From Eustoma russellianum (Eukaryota; Streptophyta; Magnoliopsida; Gentianales; Gentianaceae): 64,000 nt of DNA. Below are positions 44,441 to 56,576 of the stretch, piece after piece. The notes below the pieces were generated by a model. The model saw only the letters and a list, made by a program, of their open reading frames with translations. It was not told the DNA's origin and searched no databases. Within the stretch, counting starts at the first letter, position 1, and each line of letters opens with the position of its first letter. Made by a program: the position numbers and the translations under genes. The stretch spans positions 26,457,051 through 26,521,050 of the forward strand of contig AP025054.1 of the NCBI GenBank assembly GCA_036186865.1. The letters run 5' to 3'.

Positions 44441-45568
44441 GGGTTTTTAGAAATAATTTTCTAAAATGTGATAAAATGGTTGTTTTCATTTGTATATGAT
44501 TTATACATGTTCATTTTGTGAATATTATGTGTTTTTGGTGATATTAAATATATAGTGATTAATGTGCCTTGGAAGTCTCTACAACTTACCAAAAAGGGCA
44601 AAATTGGTACTTTGAATAACATGGTAGGGTGGAAATACTTCAAGGACATATTTATGTTATTCATCATGATAAAGGTGTTATAATATTCATTTCTGACCAT
44701 CGGGGTTATTTCTGGAGTTTTCTCTCACCAGGTGCATTTTGGTCATTTCACCCCTGAGGGTATTTTTGGTATTTTCACTCAATGAATCTCTTGAGTATAT
44801 TATTATCTTCATTCTGGAGTTGAGTTATTATCTTGAAGATTATTTGGTGGTTATTTATCTTATTCTCTCAAATGATGATATTATTGACTGTAGCGGGATA
44901 TGTGACGGGTTGTGATGTCACATTCTATCTTTTTCTTGAAGGATTTATTTTATATGTTATTGGAGGATATTATTTATCATATTTCACAGAATATAAAGGT
45001 GTTCAAGGTGTGCAAATGATCACAACATACAAGAAGGAATTATGGGAATTTTGGTGTTATATATTGGCATAATCTTGTCAATTATTATTTGATGATTTCT
45101 TCTTCAAAACTCTGAGTTTCTATGCATATATATTGGTCCAGAAATGTGTATAAACAAGAGGAGGTGATATATTATTCATTTTATAGCTTGGTGACAGGTG
45201 GACCAATCAAAAAGGAGCTAGTTGGCAAAATTGTCAACTTGGATTTTCAAAAGTGTAGTCAATGGCTACTAAGGAGTCTTTGGAGATAATTTTTGATTTG
45301 AACTTGTCAATTCTCACATGCCTATTTTCAAGCCAAAAAGTTGAGGTATTTTGGTGACATTATCTTCTCTTATTATGTTCATTTGGCAAAGGATAATCAA
45401 GACTATCCAAGGTGTAAATTTCGGACAAACAAAGCGTGTCCAAGGTGGACCAATTATGTTGTCTCATTTTGCCAAGTGTACAAGGCCAACCAATGATGTG
45501 AAGACACTTCGAATTGATGATGAAATGGTGACACATTTGCATTCTTATCTCCAAGGCTCACTTCACAC

Positions 45569-45576
45569 TATAAATA
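45569..45576 (+). promoter_or_regulatory. Putative LTR TATA box
   Basis: TATAAATA followed by GGAGGCAATGG, at the family A position. Confidence 0.65.
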
Positions 45577-46658
45577 GGAGGCAATGGTGAAGAAGATGAA
45601 ACACACTTGAAGCTCACTTGAAGGCATTTGTTGAACTGTCTAGCTATCATCTTCTTCTTGTTGTTCTTGTTTCATTCTTTGTAGTAAAGGTGTTCTTGTT
45701 GTATTTGTTGAGCTACAAGCCTCTTGAGCTTCATTTGTAAGATTGATTAGCCAATTCTATAAGGCTACATCAATAGGTGGTAGAGGTGTTGCAACTAAGT
45801 GTTGCATAGAAGGTGTTCATCCAAGTCCTGAATAGGGTTGGTGTATAACCCAAGGATCAAGCTTGGTTCTTGCTGTAATGTGATTCATTTCATAGTGAAA
45901 TCCAAGAAAAGGTGTTCCTTGGGACTGGAGTAGGTCACATTGACCGAACCAGGATAAATTCTCGGTGTTCTTGTCTTGTTTCTACCTTTCTGTCCGTTTT
46001 TACTACAGTTTTCACACAAATTCTCATGATCTGAAAAAAGAGCTGAACACTTTCCAAATTCGTGATCTTTGGTGGAGTTATACTTCAGACTGTTAGCTTT
46101 CGTTTGCAACAAGAATCACTTGATTTGAGCAAGGAAAAGTTAGTGTTTCAGTCTTTGCAAGATAACTGCTCCAATCTGGCTGCAACCTCACCAGTTTTGA
46201 GAAACATTGAATTCTATATTAATCAAGCATTGTTTAAGGTCAGATTTGGAAACATCAACTACATATCCTAAGGAGTGTTTTGATATAAAGATCAACCTTT
46301 TTGGTTGAATATTCAAAGAAAAACATGTTTTTCAAAATAAGCAACATTCTGTCCAATTCTTTCCAGATTGACCATCTGAATCTTTTTATTCGTTTGAAGG
46401 GTCAAACGATCTTTTGTTTGTCTGATTTTTTAACAGAGTCTTGTTAACACATTGAAGTTAAAATCTAGAAATTTTCATAATTTTTGGAGTTGTATACTAG
46501 GATTTTTGAATTTTTCAAAAACGGGTTCTGAATCTGAGGTAGTCTCAGATACTGTTTTCAAATGGGTTTTTAATTAAGGGTAGTAGTGTAATTTCTGCTA
46601 ACCACTATTCACCCCTCCCCCTCTAGTGGTATTTATTGCAGGTGTACGGTCCAACAAT

Positions 46659-46670
46659 TGGTATCAGAGT
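46659..46670 (+). promoter_or_regulatory. Primer binding site (unit 2)
   Basis: TGGTATCAGAGT two bases after the LTR end; initiator-Met type. Confidence 0.85.
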
Positions 46671-46778
46671 GATGTCTAAACCACTCAAAGAAGCAAGATT
46701 TAACACCGTACAAACAACACAAGGCCAAGAAACAATATTTCAAAGTATCCTGCTAGTCTCAAAACAAAGGTACTTACA

Positions 46779-48648
46779 ATGGCAATAGTTTCTCACAAAG
46801 GTGAGTTGGAAGGTATGTCCACATAACGTCCTCCTCTTTTTGATGGTAATAATTTTGTACATTGGAAACTAAGAATGAGGCTATTCTTAATGACTATAGG
46901 CATTGATTTATGGTCTATAGTTGAAGATGTGCCGTACATTCCAATGAAAGTTGTACAAGTTAGTGGATTCACTCAAGAAGATGAAAAATATAAAAGTAAA
47001 TGGTCATCGGAAGATAAAAAGGAAATGTCCATGAATGTTAAAGCTATGCAATTACTTTTGAATGGACTTACGACTTCTGAAGCAGTATATGTTTCAAATT
47101 GCACAAGCGCACACGACATGTGGAAATCACTTGTATTAAAGCACGAAGGTACAAGCGGTGTAAAAGAATCAAAAATAAACATGCTTATGATTGAATTAGA
47201 ATCTTTCAAAATGTTGCCAAACGAATCCATAACATCTATGGATTTGAGAATTACTAATATTTTCAATGCCCTTGAAGCTTTAGGAAAATCATTCACCAAC
47301 AACGAGAAGGTGCAAAAGATGTTGCGATGTCTTCCTGTTGAATGGGATCCAAAGGTCACGGCGGTTGAAAAAACAAAATCGATCATAAAATGGACGAATT
47401 GATAGGATCACTAAGAGTATATGAGATAAAACTAAACCAACGGAAGTCCGAGTCATCTAAATCATCCGGTAAGTCAATAGCTTTCAAAACAACTGAAACA
47501 CATATAAATAATGATGATAGTAATAGTGATACTGAATTAGACGATGGCTTGATATTAATAGCTAGAAAACTTAGAAAGTTTTTCATACGTCCTAATAGGA
47601 ATAGACAACATTCTTCTTCTTCTTTATCTCAATCTAAGGAAAATAGCTCTAACAACAACAAATGGTATAATAAAGAGTTAAAGTGCTACGAATGCGATCA
47701 AAAAGGACATAAATATATATGATTGCCCAACAAAGAAAAATAATAATAACAACAATAATAAACAAGTCAAGGATAAGGAGGCACAAGCGACTAAGGCAAA
47801 GGAGTCCAAGTCAAAGAAAGGCAAACGAGCAATGAAGGTGAGCACATGGAGCGACTCATCCGACTCAGAATCCGAGACTGAGGAAGCTCAAGTCTGCTTT
47901 GTATCCAACGAGGTAAGTTCTTCTTCTGATGATGATTCTGATAGTGACATGACATTTGATTAAATGTATGAAGAGTTTTTAAGAATGCATGCTCACTGTA
48001 AGAGACTCTCTAAAGAAAAGAAGAAACTAATTGAAGAAAATGACAAGTTGAAGACGTCCAACTTGGAATTTTCTGATCAATTAGAATATTTTAAACAAGA
48101 GTCTACTAATACTCTTGTTTCTTTAGAGACTAAAATTGAATCATATAGGAAAAATGAACATACACTAAAAACTGAAAATAGTATGTTAAAATCTAAGTTA
48201 GAAAGTTGTGAAAATGAGATAGTACAACTTAAGTCTTCTAAACTAAACTTAGAAAAAATGTTAGAACAACTTAAATCGGGTGCTAATATGTTAGATACAC
48301 TAATATCATCACAAAAGTATTGAAATGATAAAACCGGGTTAGGCTATAAAGAAGAAAATGTAAAAGTAGGTAAAAAGACTAAGTTTGTCTCATCTATTAC
48401 AAAGTTGCCATCTAATACAAACTTTGTCTGCTACATCTTCTTCTACACCTTCTTCAACTTATATCAAGGCAAAAATACAACACGCACCCACAAATATACA
48501 CACGTATAGACGTACATCTAGGCAAAACTTTGCATCTAGACAACCTAGAAATTATGCCTACATGTATACAAATGCAACTAGACCTGATAAAATGCATCCA
48601 ACTTATTATGAACATAAGTATAGGCAACACTCATATAAGTCTTATTGA
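46779..48648 (+). pseudogene. Family A gag with coiled coil (unit 2)
   Basis: Same protein as 28,684-30,530 with the same early TAA after GMST. The frame 46,875-47,402 is open across the stop found at 29,074 in unit 1 (GVKESKINMLMIELESF). The knuckle keeps its second Cys (CYECDQKGHK) but a small change near 47,712 puts a stop after it, where unit 1 reads GHISYDC. The coiled-coil frame is 47,964-48,323, with a TGA replacing TGG at its end. Confidence 0.88.
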
Positions 48649-49692
48649 AATGCATATGAACATACATACATAGCGCCATTCAAGAAACAAAATTACATGC
48701 CTTATACACATTATCAAAATTGGCCAAGACATAATACTTATCGACCAAGATATAACATGTATAACAATGCAACATCTTTTTAGAATGGTGAAACAGATGT
48801 TAATCCTTTATATTCAAATAATGTCAAAAATGTGCCTAGAAGGTATGTCCAAGTTTGGATACCTAAGGGATATCTAAACAAGGATGGTGCTCCTAACGTT
48901 CAAGGACCCAAATAAAGGGTACCTAAAACTTTGACTTCATTATAGAAAAACGCAAGAAATACAAGAAGGAGACAAAGTCAAAGAATCTAAAAACTAAATG
49001 GTTTTTAGATAGTGGATGTTCAAGACATATGACGAGCAACCCCAAACTATTCACCGAGTTGGAAAATATCAAGAATGGAGGAAAGGTAACATTCGGTAAC
49101 AACAACAAAGGACAAGTTGTTGGAAAAAGAACGATTGGGGACCCTAACACATTTCAAATACGAAATGTGTTGTTAGTAAGTAATCTTTCTTATAAATTAT
49201 TAAGTATTTCTCAACTTATAGATTGCGGGTATAATGTTTCTTTTTTCCCAATTCTTGTGATATAATAAATGAAAAAGGAGAAATTGTTTTAAAAGGAAAT
49301 AGAGATGGTTACTTTTATACTCTTACCTTATATAACATGTTAGATGCTAAGGTTAAGTGTTTAATATCACATGACTTAGAAGTGAAAATATGGCATAGAA
49401 GATTAGGCCATATAGGAATTTCAACCATTAAGAAATTATCTGAGAAGAATTTAATTAGAGGAATGCCTAAGTTAGACTTAGATAATTTTCAAATATGTGA
49501 AACATGTATTAAAGGAAAACACATTAAAGAAACATTAAAACCGAAACATGAAGTGAGTACTAGTCATGTACTAGAATTGCTTCACTTAGACTTATTTGGT
49601 CCTTATTTGGTCCAAGTAGGACAAGAAGTCTAGGTGGACACTACTATGTGTGTGTCATAGTAGATGATTACTCACGCTACACATGGACATTG
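48649..49692 (+). pseudogene. Family A protease, pre-integrase and integrase start (unit 2)
   Basis: Protease site WFLDSGCSRHMT near 48,998-49,035, then VTFGNNNKGQVVGKRTIGD and the SISQL stretch. HHCC domain WHRRLGHIGIST with CETCIKGK at 49,390-49,520. Integrase LLHLDLFGP is followed by the 11-bp repeat and frameshift; VIVDDYSRYTWTLF is in another frame. It ends at the junction with the misplaced flank. Confidence 0.9.
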
Positions 49693-49693
49693 T

Positions 49694-49768
49694 TCTTATG
49701 GATACACACATCATATATTTCTTGGAGTCACACAGCATATATATACATTTCATGGATATAGACACGTA
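49694..49768. repeat. Misplaced copy of left-flank sequence (unit 2)
   Basis: Repeats 43,995-44,068 between integrase and the second LTR; identical arrangement to 31,565-31,640. Confidence 0.85.
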
Positions 49769-49912
49769 TGTTGAGAAATATGTTTGGATAATTTTCAAAG
49801 TCATGATTCTAAGACGTGAATGCATAAAAATATCATACATGGTATTATATGTGATTAAAAGTTGAAAAATTGAAAAGTTGAAAAAGTTGACATCTATCTC
49901 TCAGGTTGTTGC

Positions 49913-50138
49913 ACTTCGATCGATCGATGTACTTCGATTCCTCATATCGATCGATCTATGTAAGGCAATGAAAGTTCAAGACCTTATAGTGAGACACCGA
50001 TCTCTCAACCTGAGACACATCGATCGATCGATGTACATCTAACCCTTAATTCGATCGATTGATGTAGGTCAGAGACAAACTCTGAAACTTATGGTGAGAC
50101 ATCGATCTCTAAAGCTGAGGCACTTCGATCGATCGATG
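49913..50138. repeat. Palindromic ATCGATCGAT boxes (unit 2, 3' LTR)
   Basis: Same array as at 31,785-32,010. Confidence 0.85.
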
Positions 50139-51281
50139 TCTAGGGTTTTTAGAAATAATTTTCTAAAATATGATAAAATGGTTGTTTTCATTTGTATATG
50201 ATTTATACATGTTCATTATGTGAATATTATGAGTTTTTGGTGATTTTAAATATATTGTGACTAATGTGGCTTGGAAGTTTCTACAACTTACCAAAAAGGG
50301 CAAAATTGGTATTTTAAGTTTTGTAGGAACATGGTATGGTGGAAAACTTCAAGGACATATTATTATCTTATTCATCATGATAAAGGTGTTATAATATTCA
50401 TTTCTGACCATCGGGGTTATTTCTGGAGTTTTCTCTCACCAGGGGCATTTTGGTCATTTCACCCCTGAGGGTATTTTTGGTATTTTCACTCAAGGAATCT
50501 CTTGAGAATATTATTATCTTCATTATGGAGTTGAGGTATTATCTTGAAGATTATTTGGTGGTTATTTATCTTATTCTCTCAAATGATGATATTATTGACT
50601 GTAGCGGGATATGTGACGGGTTATGATGTCACATTCTATCTTTTTTTTGAAGGCTTTATTTTATATGTTATTGGAGGATATTATTTATCATATTTCGGAG
50701 AATATAAAAGTGTTCAAGGTGTGCAAATGATCACAACATACAAGAAGGAATTATGGGAATTTTGGTGTTATATATTGGCATAATCTTGTCAATTATTATT
50801 TGATGATTTCTTCTTCAAAACTCTGAGTTTCTATGCATACATATTGGTCCAGAAATGTGTATAAACAGGTGGAGGTGATATATTATTCATTTTATATCTT
50901 GGTGACAGGTGGACCAATCAAAAAGGAGCTAGTTGGCAAAATTGTCAACTTGGATTTTTCAAAAGTGTAGTCAACGGCTACTAAGGAGTATTTGGAGATA
51001 ATTTTTGATTTGAACCTCTCAATTTTCACATGCCTATTTTCAAGCCAAGAAGTTGAGGTATTTTGGTGACATTATCTTCTATTATTATCTTCATTTGGCA
51101 AAGGATAATCAAGACTATCCAAGGTGTAAATTTCGGACAAACAAATGGTGTCCAAGGTGGACCAATTATGTTGTCTCATTTTGCCAAGTGTACAAGGCCA
51201 ACCAATGATGTGAAGACACTTAGACTTGATGATGAAGATGGTGACACATGTGCATTTTTATCTCCAAGGCTCACTTCACAC

Positions 51282-51289
51282 TATAAATA
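51282..51289 (+). promoter_or_regulatory. Putative LTR TATA box
   Basis: TATAAATA followed by GGAGGCAATGG, at the family A position. Confidence 0.6.
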
Positions 51290-52378
51290 GGAGGCAATGG
51301 TGAAGAAGATGAAACACACTTGAAGCTCACTTGGAAGCATTTGTTGAAGTGTCTAGCGATCATCTTCTTGTTGTTGTTCTTTTTTCATTCTTTGTAGAAA
51401 AGGTGTTCTTGTTGTATTTGTTGAGCTACAAGCCTCTTGAGCTTCATTTGTAAGATTGATTAGCCAATTCTATAAGGCTACATCAATAGGTGGTAGAGGT
51501 GTTGCAACTAAGTGTTGTATAGAAGGTGTTCATCCAAGTCTTGATTAGGGTTGGTGTATAACCTAAGGATCAGGCTTGGTTCTTGTTGTAAGGTGATTCA
51601 ATTTCATAGTGAAATCCAAGAAAAAGGTGTTCCTTAGGACGGGAGTAAATCACAATGACCGAACCAGGATAAATTCTCGGTGTTCTTGTCTTGTTTCTAC
51701 CTTTCTGTTTTCTGCCTTTTTTTACTGCAGTTTTCACACTTCTCACGATTTGAAAAAATATCTAAACACTTTAAAAATTAGTGATTTTTTGGAGTTATAC
51801 TTCAGACTGTTAGCTTTCATTTGCAACAAAAATCATTTGATTTGAGTAAGAAAAAGTTAGTCTTTCAGTCTTTGCAAGATAACTGCTCCAATCTGGCTGC
51901 AATCTGACCATCTTTGAGAAACCTTGAACTCTGTATTAATCAAGAATTTTTTAAGGTCACAGCCTTTTGGAAACATCAACTACACATCCTAAGGAGTGTT
52001 TTGATATAAAGATCAACCTTTTTGGTTGAGTATTCAAAGAGAAACACGTTTTTCAAAATCAGCAACATTCTCTTCAATTCTTTCCAGATTGACCATCTTA
52101 ATCGTTTTATTTGTTTGAAGGGCCAAACGATCTTAGTTTTGTCAGATTTTTGTACAGAGTCTTGCTAACACATTGAAGTTAAAATCTGAAAAGTTTTATA
52201 ATTTTTGGAGTTGTGTACAAGGATTTTTGAATTTTTCAAAAACAGGTTCTGAATCTGAGGTAGTCTCAGATTCTGTTTTCAAAGGGGTTTTTAATTAAGG
52301 GTAGTAGTGTAATTTCGGCTAACCAATATTCACCCCCCTCTAGTGGTGTTTATTGCAGGTGCACGGTCCAACAATATA

Positions 52379-54489
52379 TTTATGTTTCGAGATGATAAGT
52401 TATATCTTTCTATCTCGACATTTCGTCAATATGCCATCAACATATGTCAACGACAAGCAAGTCATATAAACATCATATACATATCCATGATATTCTCAAG
52501 TCATATTTTTCATGTCATCAAACTTCCAAAATTACATCGACATGACAAAAGTGCTATATCATATGACTACCGAGCCATCTCCGACACATCATATACTTAT
52601 CATAAAAACATGTCCAGCCAATATACATTTCCAACACTCAAAAATTTCGTGCACTACATGGAGAAATCAATACCAAAGTCACAATACAATTACATATATC
52701 AATTCTCCATCATCTTCCTTATTTCTCGGAAAATCAAATTCAAAATTGATATACCCCATGGCCGAAATCTATTATATACTTTGGAGCTGAGATTATACAT
52801 GTTTATATGTATATTACATGTTACATTACAGATTTTATATGTTGAAGGGGTTTGAGACAAAACAGAGAAAAACCGAGCAATCGACGGAAGTTGAAATTTG
52901 AAGTTTCTACATCATCGTACATGAAATGTTTTTACTACATGTTATGGCATGTATATATACATGTATTATACAACAAAAAATTGAACTTGAAAGCTTCTAG
53001 AAGACAAGGTAAAATAGAAATTGAAAGTTACCATGATTCATGAAGATTCTACCTTATTACCATACAAGATCAAAAGTAAAAAATCAGCATGTGCAAGGCT
53101 GAAGTGGGCGCCTGTTTTGAGCCTAGTTTGAGACATGGTGGAGCTGTGTTTTTTACAGTAGAATTGATAAAGAATAACCCACAAAAATATTCTACCAAGT
53201 GTGGGAGACAAATTTTATGACAAGAGAAAGGATTAAGTATTCAAGCATAGTGGAATACTTTTTCAGCATGCTAGCTGAATTTTGAGAGAGAATCAAATGA
53301 CCAAAATAATTCAAATTATTCAAAGAAGATTATAGACTACTCTCAAGGGCATTGAAGACAATTTTTGGAGAGTTTTTGCCGCCCTAGGTCGTTGGTTTTC
53401 ATCTATAAAAGGAGAGGAGATGATCAACAAAAGAAAAGAACTTGAAGTGCGAAATTCCGTTTAGTGTTTACAAGACTATGCTTCATTTACTATCTTCATC
53501 TCTTGTATATAGTCATTAGCCTATCATTCTTACATGTCATACTCAGAATAGGCTTCATATACATCACCCATATACAATTCATTGGTGTACAAGGTTGATC
53601 AAAGTGTGATCAAACCTTCATTTGGTGAGGTGGTGCTGATCGGTGTTGTGTGTTATTGTTCTTGGTGTAGAACATTGTAAAAGGGTTTGGATTGAAGGAG
53701 TTGGTGTATAACTCTATCCACCCTTACTCTAAGGTTACTTTGGTGATTAGTGAATACCAAGGAAGGTGTCCTTGAAGACTGGAGTAGGTCACGTTGGCCG
53801 AACCAGTATAAAAATCTTGGTATTCTTCTTTCAGCATTCTTTACTCTCAGTTTCTGTTTTACATCGTTTTTATAGTCACGAGAAAAATAGCTAACGGTTT
53901 TCAAAAATCATAAAACTTTGTAAAAACATAGACTTACGTCTTAGGTTTCATTTCCAACTAGTTTCATTGCATTTGGATAAGTATAAGACATCCAAACGTT
54001 CAAAGTTCTGAGACTAGTGCAAATCTGTTTTCAGATTGGAAGAGGTTGAGAACATCAACGTAGTTGACATACTTGCCAAAGGAATTTTTCAAAACTGTTT
54101 CAACTGAGTATACTAGACATAATAAGGAACATATAATTAAAGTTTTAGATCATTTAGAGCTGCCATTTATCCGGAATAAATTTTTCATTACAAGGAACGG
54201 TTTCTGGCCAGATTGACATATTAAGGTCAGATATATTTTTTCAGTGACTTAAACTTTGAGTTGTAATCTGAAATTTTTATGACACATTCATAACATCTGA
54301 GAGTACATGTTCACCAAGTTTCATTATTTTGGGAGGTCTATAACCTAGTCATCTAAGCATCTAAAAACGTGTTCTGAAAACAGATTCTGCTTTCAGAAAT
54401 GAGTAATTGGTAGCTAAAATTTTTATAAACCAATTATTTCCGCACTCACTATTCAATCCCCCTTCTAGTGGTGCTATACAGGTCCAACA
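52379..54489 (+). repeat. Family B LTR, right part (unit 2)
   Basis: Continues the LTR interrupted at 44,068 and ends CTATACAGGTCCAACA, followed by CTAGA (54,490-54,494), an exact match to 43,550-43,554. TATAAAA at 53,404. Joined length about 2.63 kb, with no internal region, so this is a solo LTR into which the family A element inserted. Confidence 0.87.
53404..53410 (+). promoter_or_regulatory. Putative family B LTR TATA box (unit 2)
   Basis: CATCTATAAAAGGAGAGG, as at 35,276. Confidence 0.55.
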
Positions 54490-54753
54490 CTAGAAGCATT
54501 GGCTATAAAAGAGGCTTGCAAATGGGGGACGCATAGTGTGAAAATATTCAGGTTAAATACAACGATTCAAGGTAACAAGATGATGATCATGCCGAATGAA
54601 GATGCTTGTATAGTTGTTGTTCAAGACATGTACATCCCAGTCACACAGGGTAGCAATACTGTTCTTGGCAATTCGTCGAACACTTTCTCAATGCGTCGAA
54701 TACCTTTGTTGTATCTCAATTTGTTGTTGTTAATTATGTTTATTTATCTGTAA
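54490..54753 (+). pseudogene. LINE-4 RNase H continuation and C-terminus
   Basis: LEALAIKEACKWGTHSVKIF carries the second RNase H strand (glutamate in EALA). This completes the domain whose first strand lies at 43,458-43,545. The following codons to 54,753 (SMRRIPLLYLNLLLLIM) look like the degraded C-terminus and start of the 3' region. The catalytic aspartate of strand four is not visible. Confidence 0.72.
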
Positions 54754-54928
54754 ATAGTGTGTTTAGATAGCTTAATATGTCGACTGTAGATTGTGTAACA
54801 TGGAAGCTTCAGGTGCGTCAAGATCAGTAGATATTCGTTAGGTAAAAGGGTAGTTAAACTAGCCATTGCAACGGCTAGCTCCCATTGCTGTATATATAAA
54901 CATATATGCACACTTTCTTTCTTGTCTT
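54754..54928. other. Unassigned stretch with TATA-like run
   Basis: Contains an inverted pair ACTAGCC/GGCTAGC around 54,859-54,879 and TATATATAAA at 54,891-54,900. It may be the end of the LINE or an older LTR; nothing decisive. Confidence 0.3.
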
Positions 54929-55191
54929 TGTTAGAAAATTCTACAATCAATACAATCAATCAAGAAGATAGAGATCATAATTGAGGAAGCAATCCAAATA
55001 AGAATATATTTAATTGTGATTCTCATCATTCAGCTTCCTAGTATATAGTTGATTTGATATGATTTGATTAGGGATATTTGATTTGTATTTGATTATGTTG
55101 TCTTGTGTACTATATAAAGATGACACGGTATGTTGAATAAAGTGAGAATGAATTTCTCCCAATGAGCTTTCTCTCATTGAAAAATCTAACA
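54929..55191 (+). repeat. 5' LTR of short copia element
   Basis: TGTTAGAAAATTC to AAAATCTAACA with TGTTAG/CTAACA ends; TATATAAA at 55,111-55,118. Its first 170 bp match 56,587-56,756 with a few changes. Confidence 0.88.
55111..55118 (+). promoter_or_regulatory. Putative LTR TATA box
   Basis: GTACTATATAAAGATGAC, placed about 75 bp before the LTR end. Confidence 0.5.
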
Positions 55192-55203
55192 TGGTATCAG
55201 AGC
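55192..55203 (+). promoter_or_regulatory. Primer binding site of short copia element
   Basis: TGGTATCAGAGC directly after the LTR, an exact match to the initiator-Met tRNA complement. Confidence 0.92.
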
Positions 55204-55740
55204 CAGTTCTTTAATCTTTTTAAATTGTGGGACTCAGAAAAACAAGACCAATCAAGCCCACCAAAGCATTTTGCTCATTCTCTCCACCCAAACCTCCATG
55301 AAGGACTCACCACCACCGCCGCATAACCACTGCCATTGACAAAAAAATCAAACTTTACCTCATCAGACAGACACAAACAAAACCAAAAAAAGGCACCAGA
55401 ATAGATATTCCATTAGCCAATCCTAAAACATAACTCATAGGAGAAGAATCACACTAGAATTGGTGTTTCTAGTGACCCCTCCTCCACAACAAAGAACAAT
55501 CAAAACCTTTCCGGAAATATCCTCTATGTGAATAGCTGAAATCTATCTCAGTCGTAGAAACCCAAATATTTTTCTTTTTTCACTGAAATACCGATGTGAG
55601 AAAGAAACCAAAACCAAAATTACTTTCACCAAATTAATGTGTGAGTGTGGACCTAAACCAAAAATTATGTGTTTAGTTACTTTAACATGCTATTCTATTT
55701 TGCTGTTGAAAATGGAATCTCGGTAATAATGGATCAGGTC
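55204..55740 (+). other. Leader of short copia element, non-coding
   Basis: Contains an ACCACCACCGCCGC stretch and short frames only; no gag motif seen. Confidence 0.5.
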
Positions 55741-55920
55741 TTATTCAAAAAAATTTGAAGGAAAAACATTTATTTTGCAACATGCGTCTACTACATGTAG
55801 TTGATTTCATTTGCTACAGAGGAATAACCCATGCAACATAATGTTCTCAAAGAAAAGTAAAACCATAGCAAATCTTCTTCTAGAGATATACTCGGATAGC
55901 CTTTCACGATCGTGTGCAAC
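55741..55920 (-). other. 3' UTR of the captured gene copy
   Basis: Follows the stop codon on the minus strand; contains AATAAATG and a T-rich stretch, no frame. Supports capture of a mature transcript. Confidence 0.5.
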
Positions 55921-56197
55921 CTACTTAGAAGCTTCAACAACGATCCCTTGAGTGTCTTTCTTGCCTCCAGTGAACAACTTATAGGCGCCAGTGAAGAGCA
56001 GACCCCAACCAGATTAAGAGGAAATAACAAAATCCTCCACTTTCGAATTGCCAGCAGTTCACCTTGGTTGGACCGTGATGATCTGCAGCGGAGGCGAGGC
56101 TACGGCGCTCGAGAAGAGAAGCTGAAGGAGAAGGAGATGCAAACCGAGTCAGATTTGTGGCACACCGAGCCGCCAATGAAGCCAGTAAAGAGGCCAT
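55921..56197 (-). pseudogene. Broken copy of a small, probably mitochondrial, host protein gene
   Basis: On the minus strand from 56,197: MASLLASLAARCATNLTRFA continuing into a Ser/Arg/Ala-rich stretch, LERRSLASAADHHG and PTKVNCWQ, a good mitochondrial presequence followed by a conserved-looking start of a mature protein. After a short degenerate segment with a frameshift and stop, another frame gives SGWGLLFTGAYKLFTGGKKD and TQGIVVEASK with TAG at 55,921-55,923: one membrane segment and a basic tail. Downstream on that strand is a 3' UTR with AATAAA (55,769-55,774). No intron is visible, so a retrocopy is likely. I recall a similar small plant mitochondrial inner-membrane protein but cannot name it safely. 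Confidence 0.7.
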
Positions 56198-56576
56198 GTC
56201 GAAGCAATTGCAGTTGGTTTTCCGATTTTCTGGAGACAATGGTCTGATACTGTGATGCAGTCGGTTGGTCAGACCACTAAGATCCGAATAGCTTTTACGA
56301 TTCGCGTGAACCCATTAAAAAAAAAGGAGGAAAAAAAATACTCCTTTTCAAATGGAAAAGGCAAGATGCGTAAACAGAAGAGAAAAAATACATCAAGAGA
56401 ACCGCCCAAGACAAACAGAAGGCTAATCGCCCCTTTTTCGCTTTACATTCTACGATACTTTTAGTTCACACCGGAAGTTACATATGATATTATCTCAAAG
56501 GAACTAATTCTTCTGCACGGCAAACTTTGACTGAGGTATTATGCAAGTTAAGTATTGAATATCTTAATGCTCAACT

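Larger units (their letters stand above)
44074..46656 (+). repeat. Family A LTR, 5' copy (unit 2)
   Basis: TATTGAGAAATATG to GGTGTACGGTCCAACA, 2,583 bp. Shares the TG-to-TA change at base two with unit 1, showing that the change predates the duplication. ATCGATCGAT boxes at 44,190-44,440, TATAAATA at 45,569. Confidence 0.92.
44074..52373 (+). mobile_element. Sirevirus-like copia element, family A (unit 2), rearranged
   Basis: Same structure as 25,980-34,245: LTR, PBS, gag, protease, integrase start, misplaced flank copy (49,694-49,768), second LTR. ATATA flanks both ends (44,069-44,073 and 52,374-52,378). An 11-bp tandem duplication (GGTCCTTATTT near 49,600) further shifts the integrase frame. 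Confidence 0.88.
49769..52373 (+). repeat. Family A LTR, 3' copy (unit 2)
   Basis: TGTTGAGAAATATG to GGTGCACGGTCCAACA, 2,605 bp, the same length as its partner at 31,641-34,245 and differing by few bases. ATCGATCGAT boxes at 49,913-50,138, TATAAATA at 51,282-51,289. Not preceded by a polypurine tract. Confidence 0.92.
42312..54525. repeat. Large duplication, unit 2 (12.2 kb)
   Basis: Second copy of 24,217-36,397, in the same orientation, starting inside the RTE C-terminal region at GCGGCACAGCTGA and ending at GCTTGCAAATGG within LINE-4 RNase H. The sequence beyond 54,525 continues the LINE frame, so the right side is ancestral. This copy has intact RTE C-terminal frame and no N gap. Confidence 0.93.
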
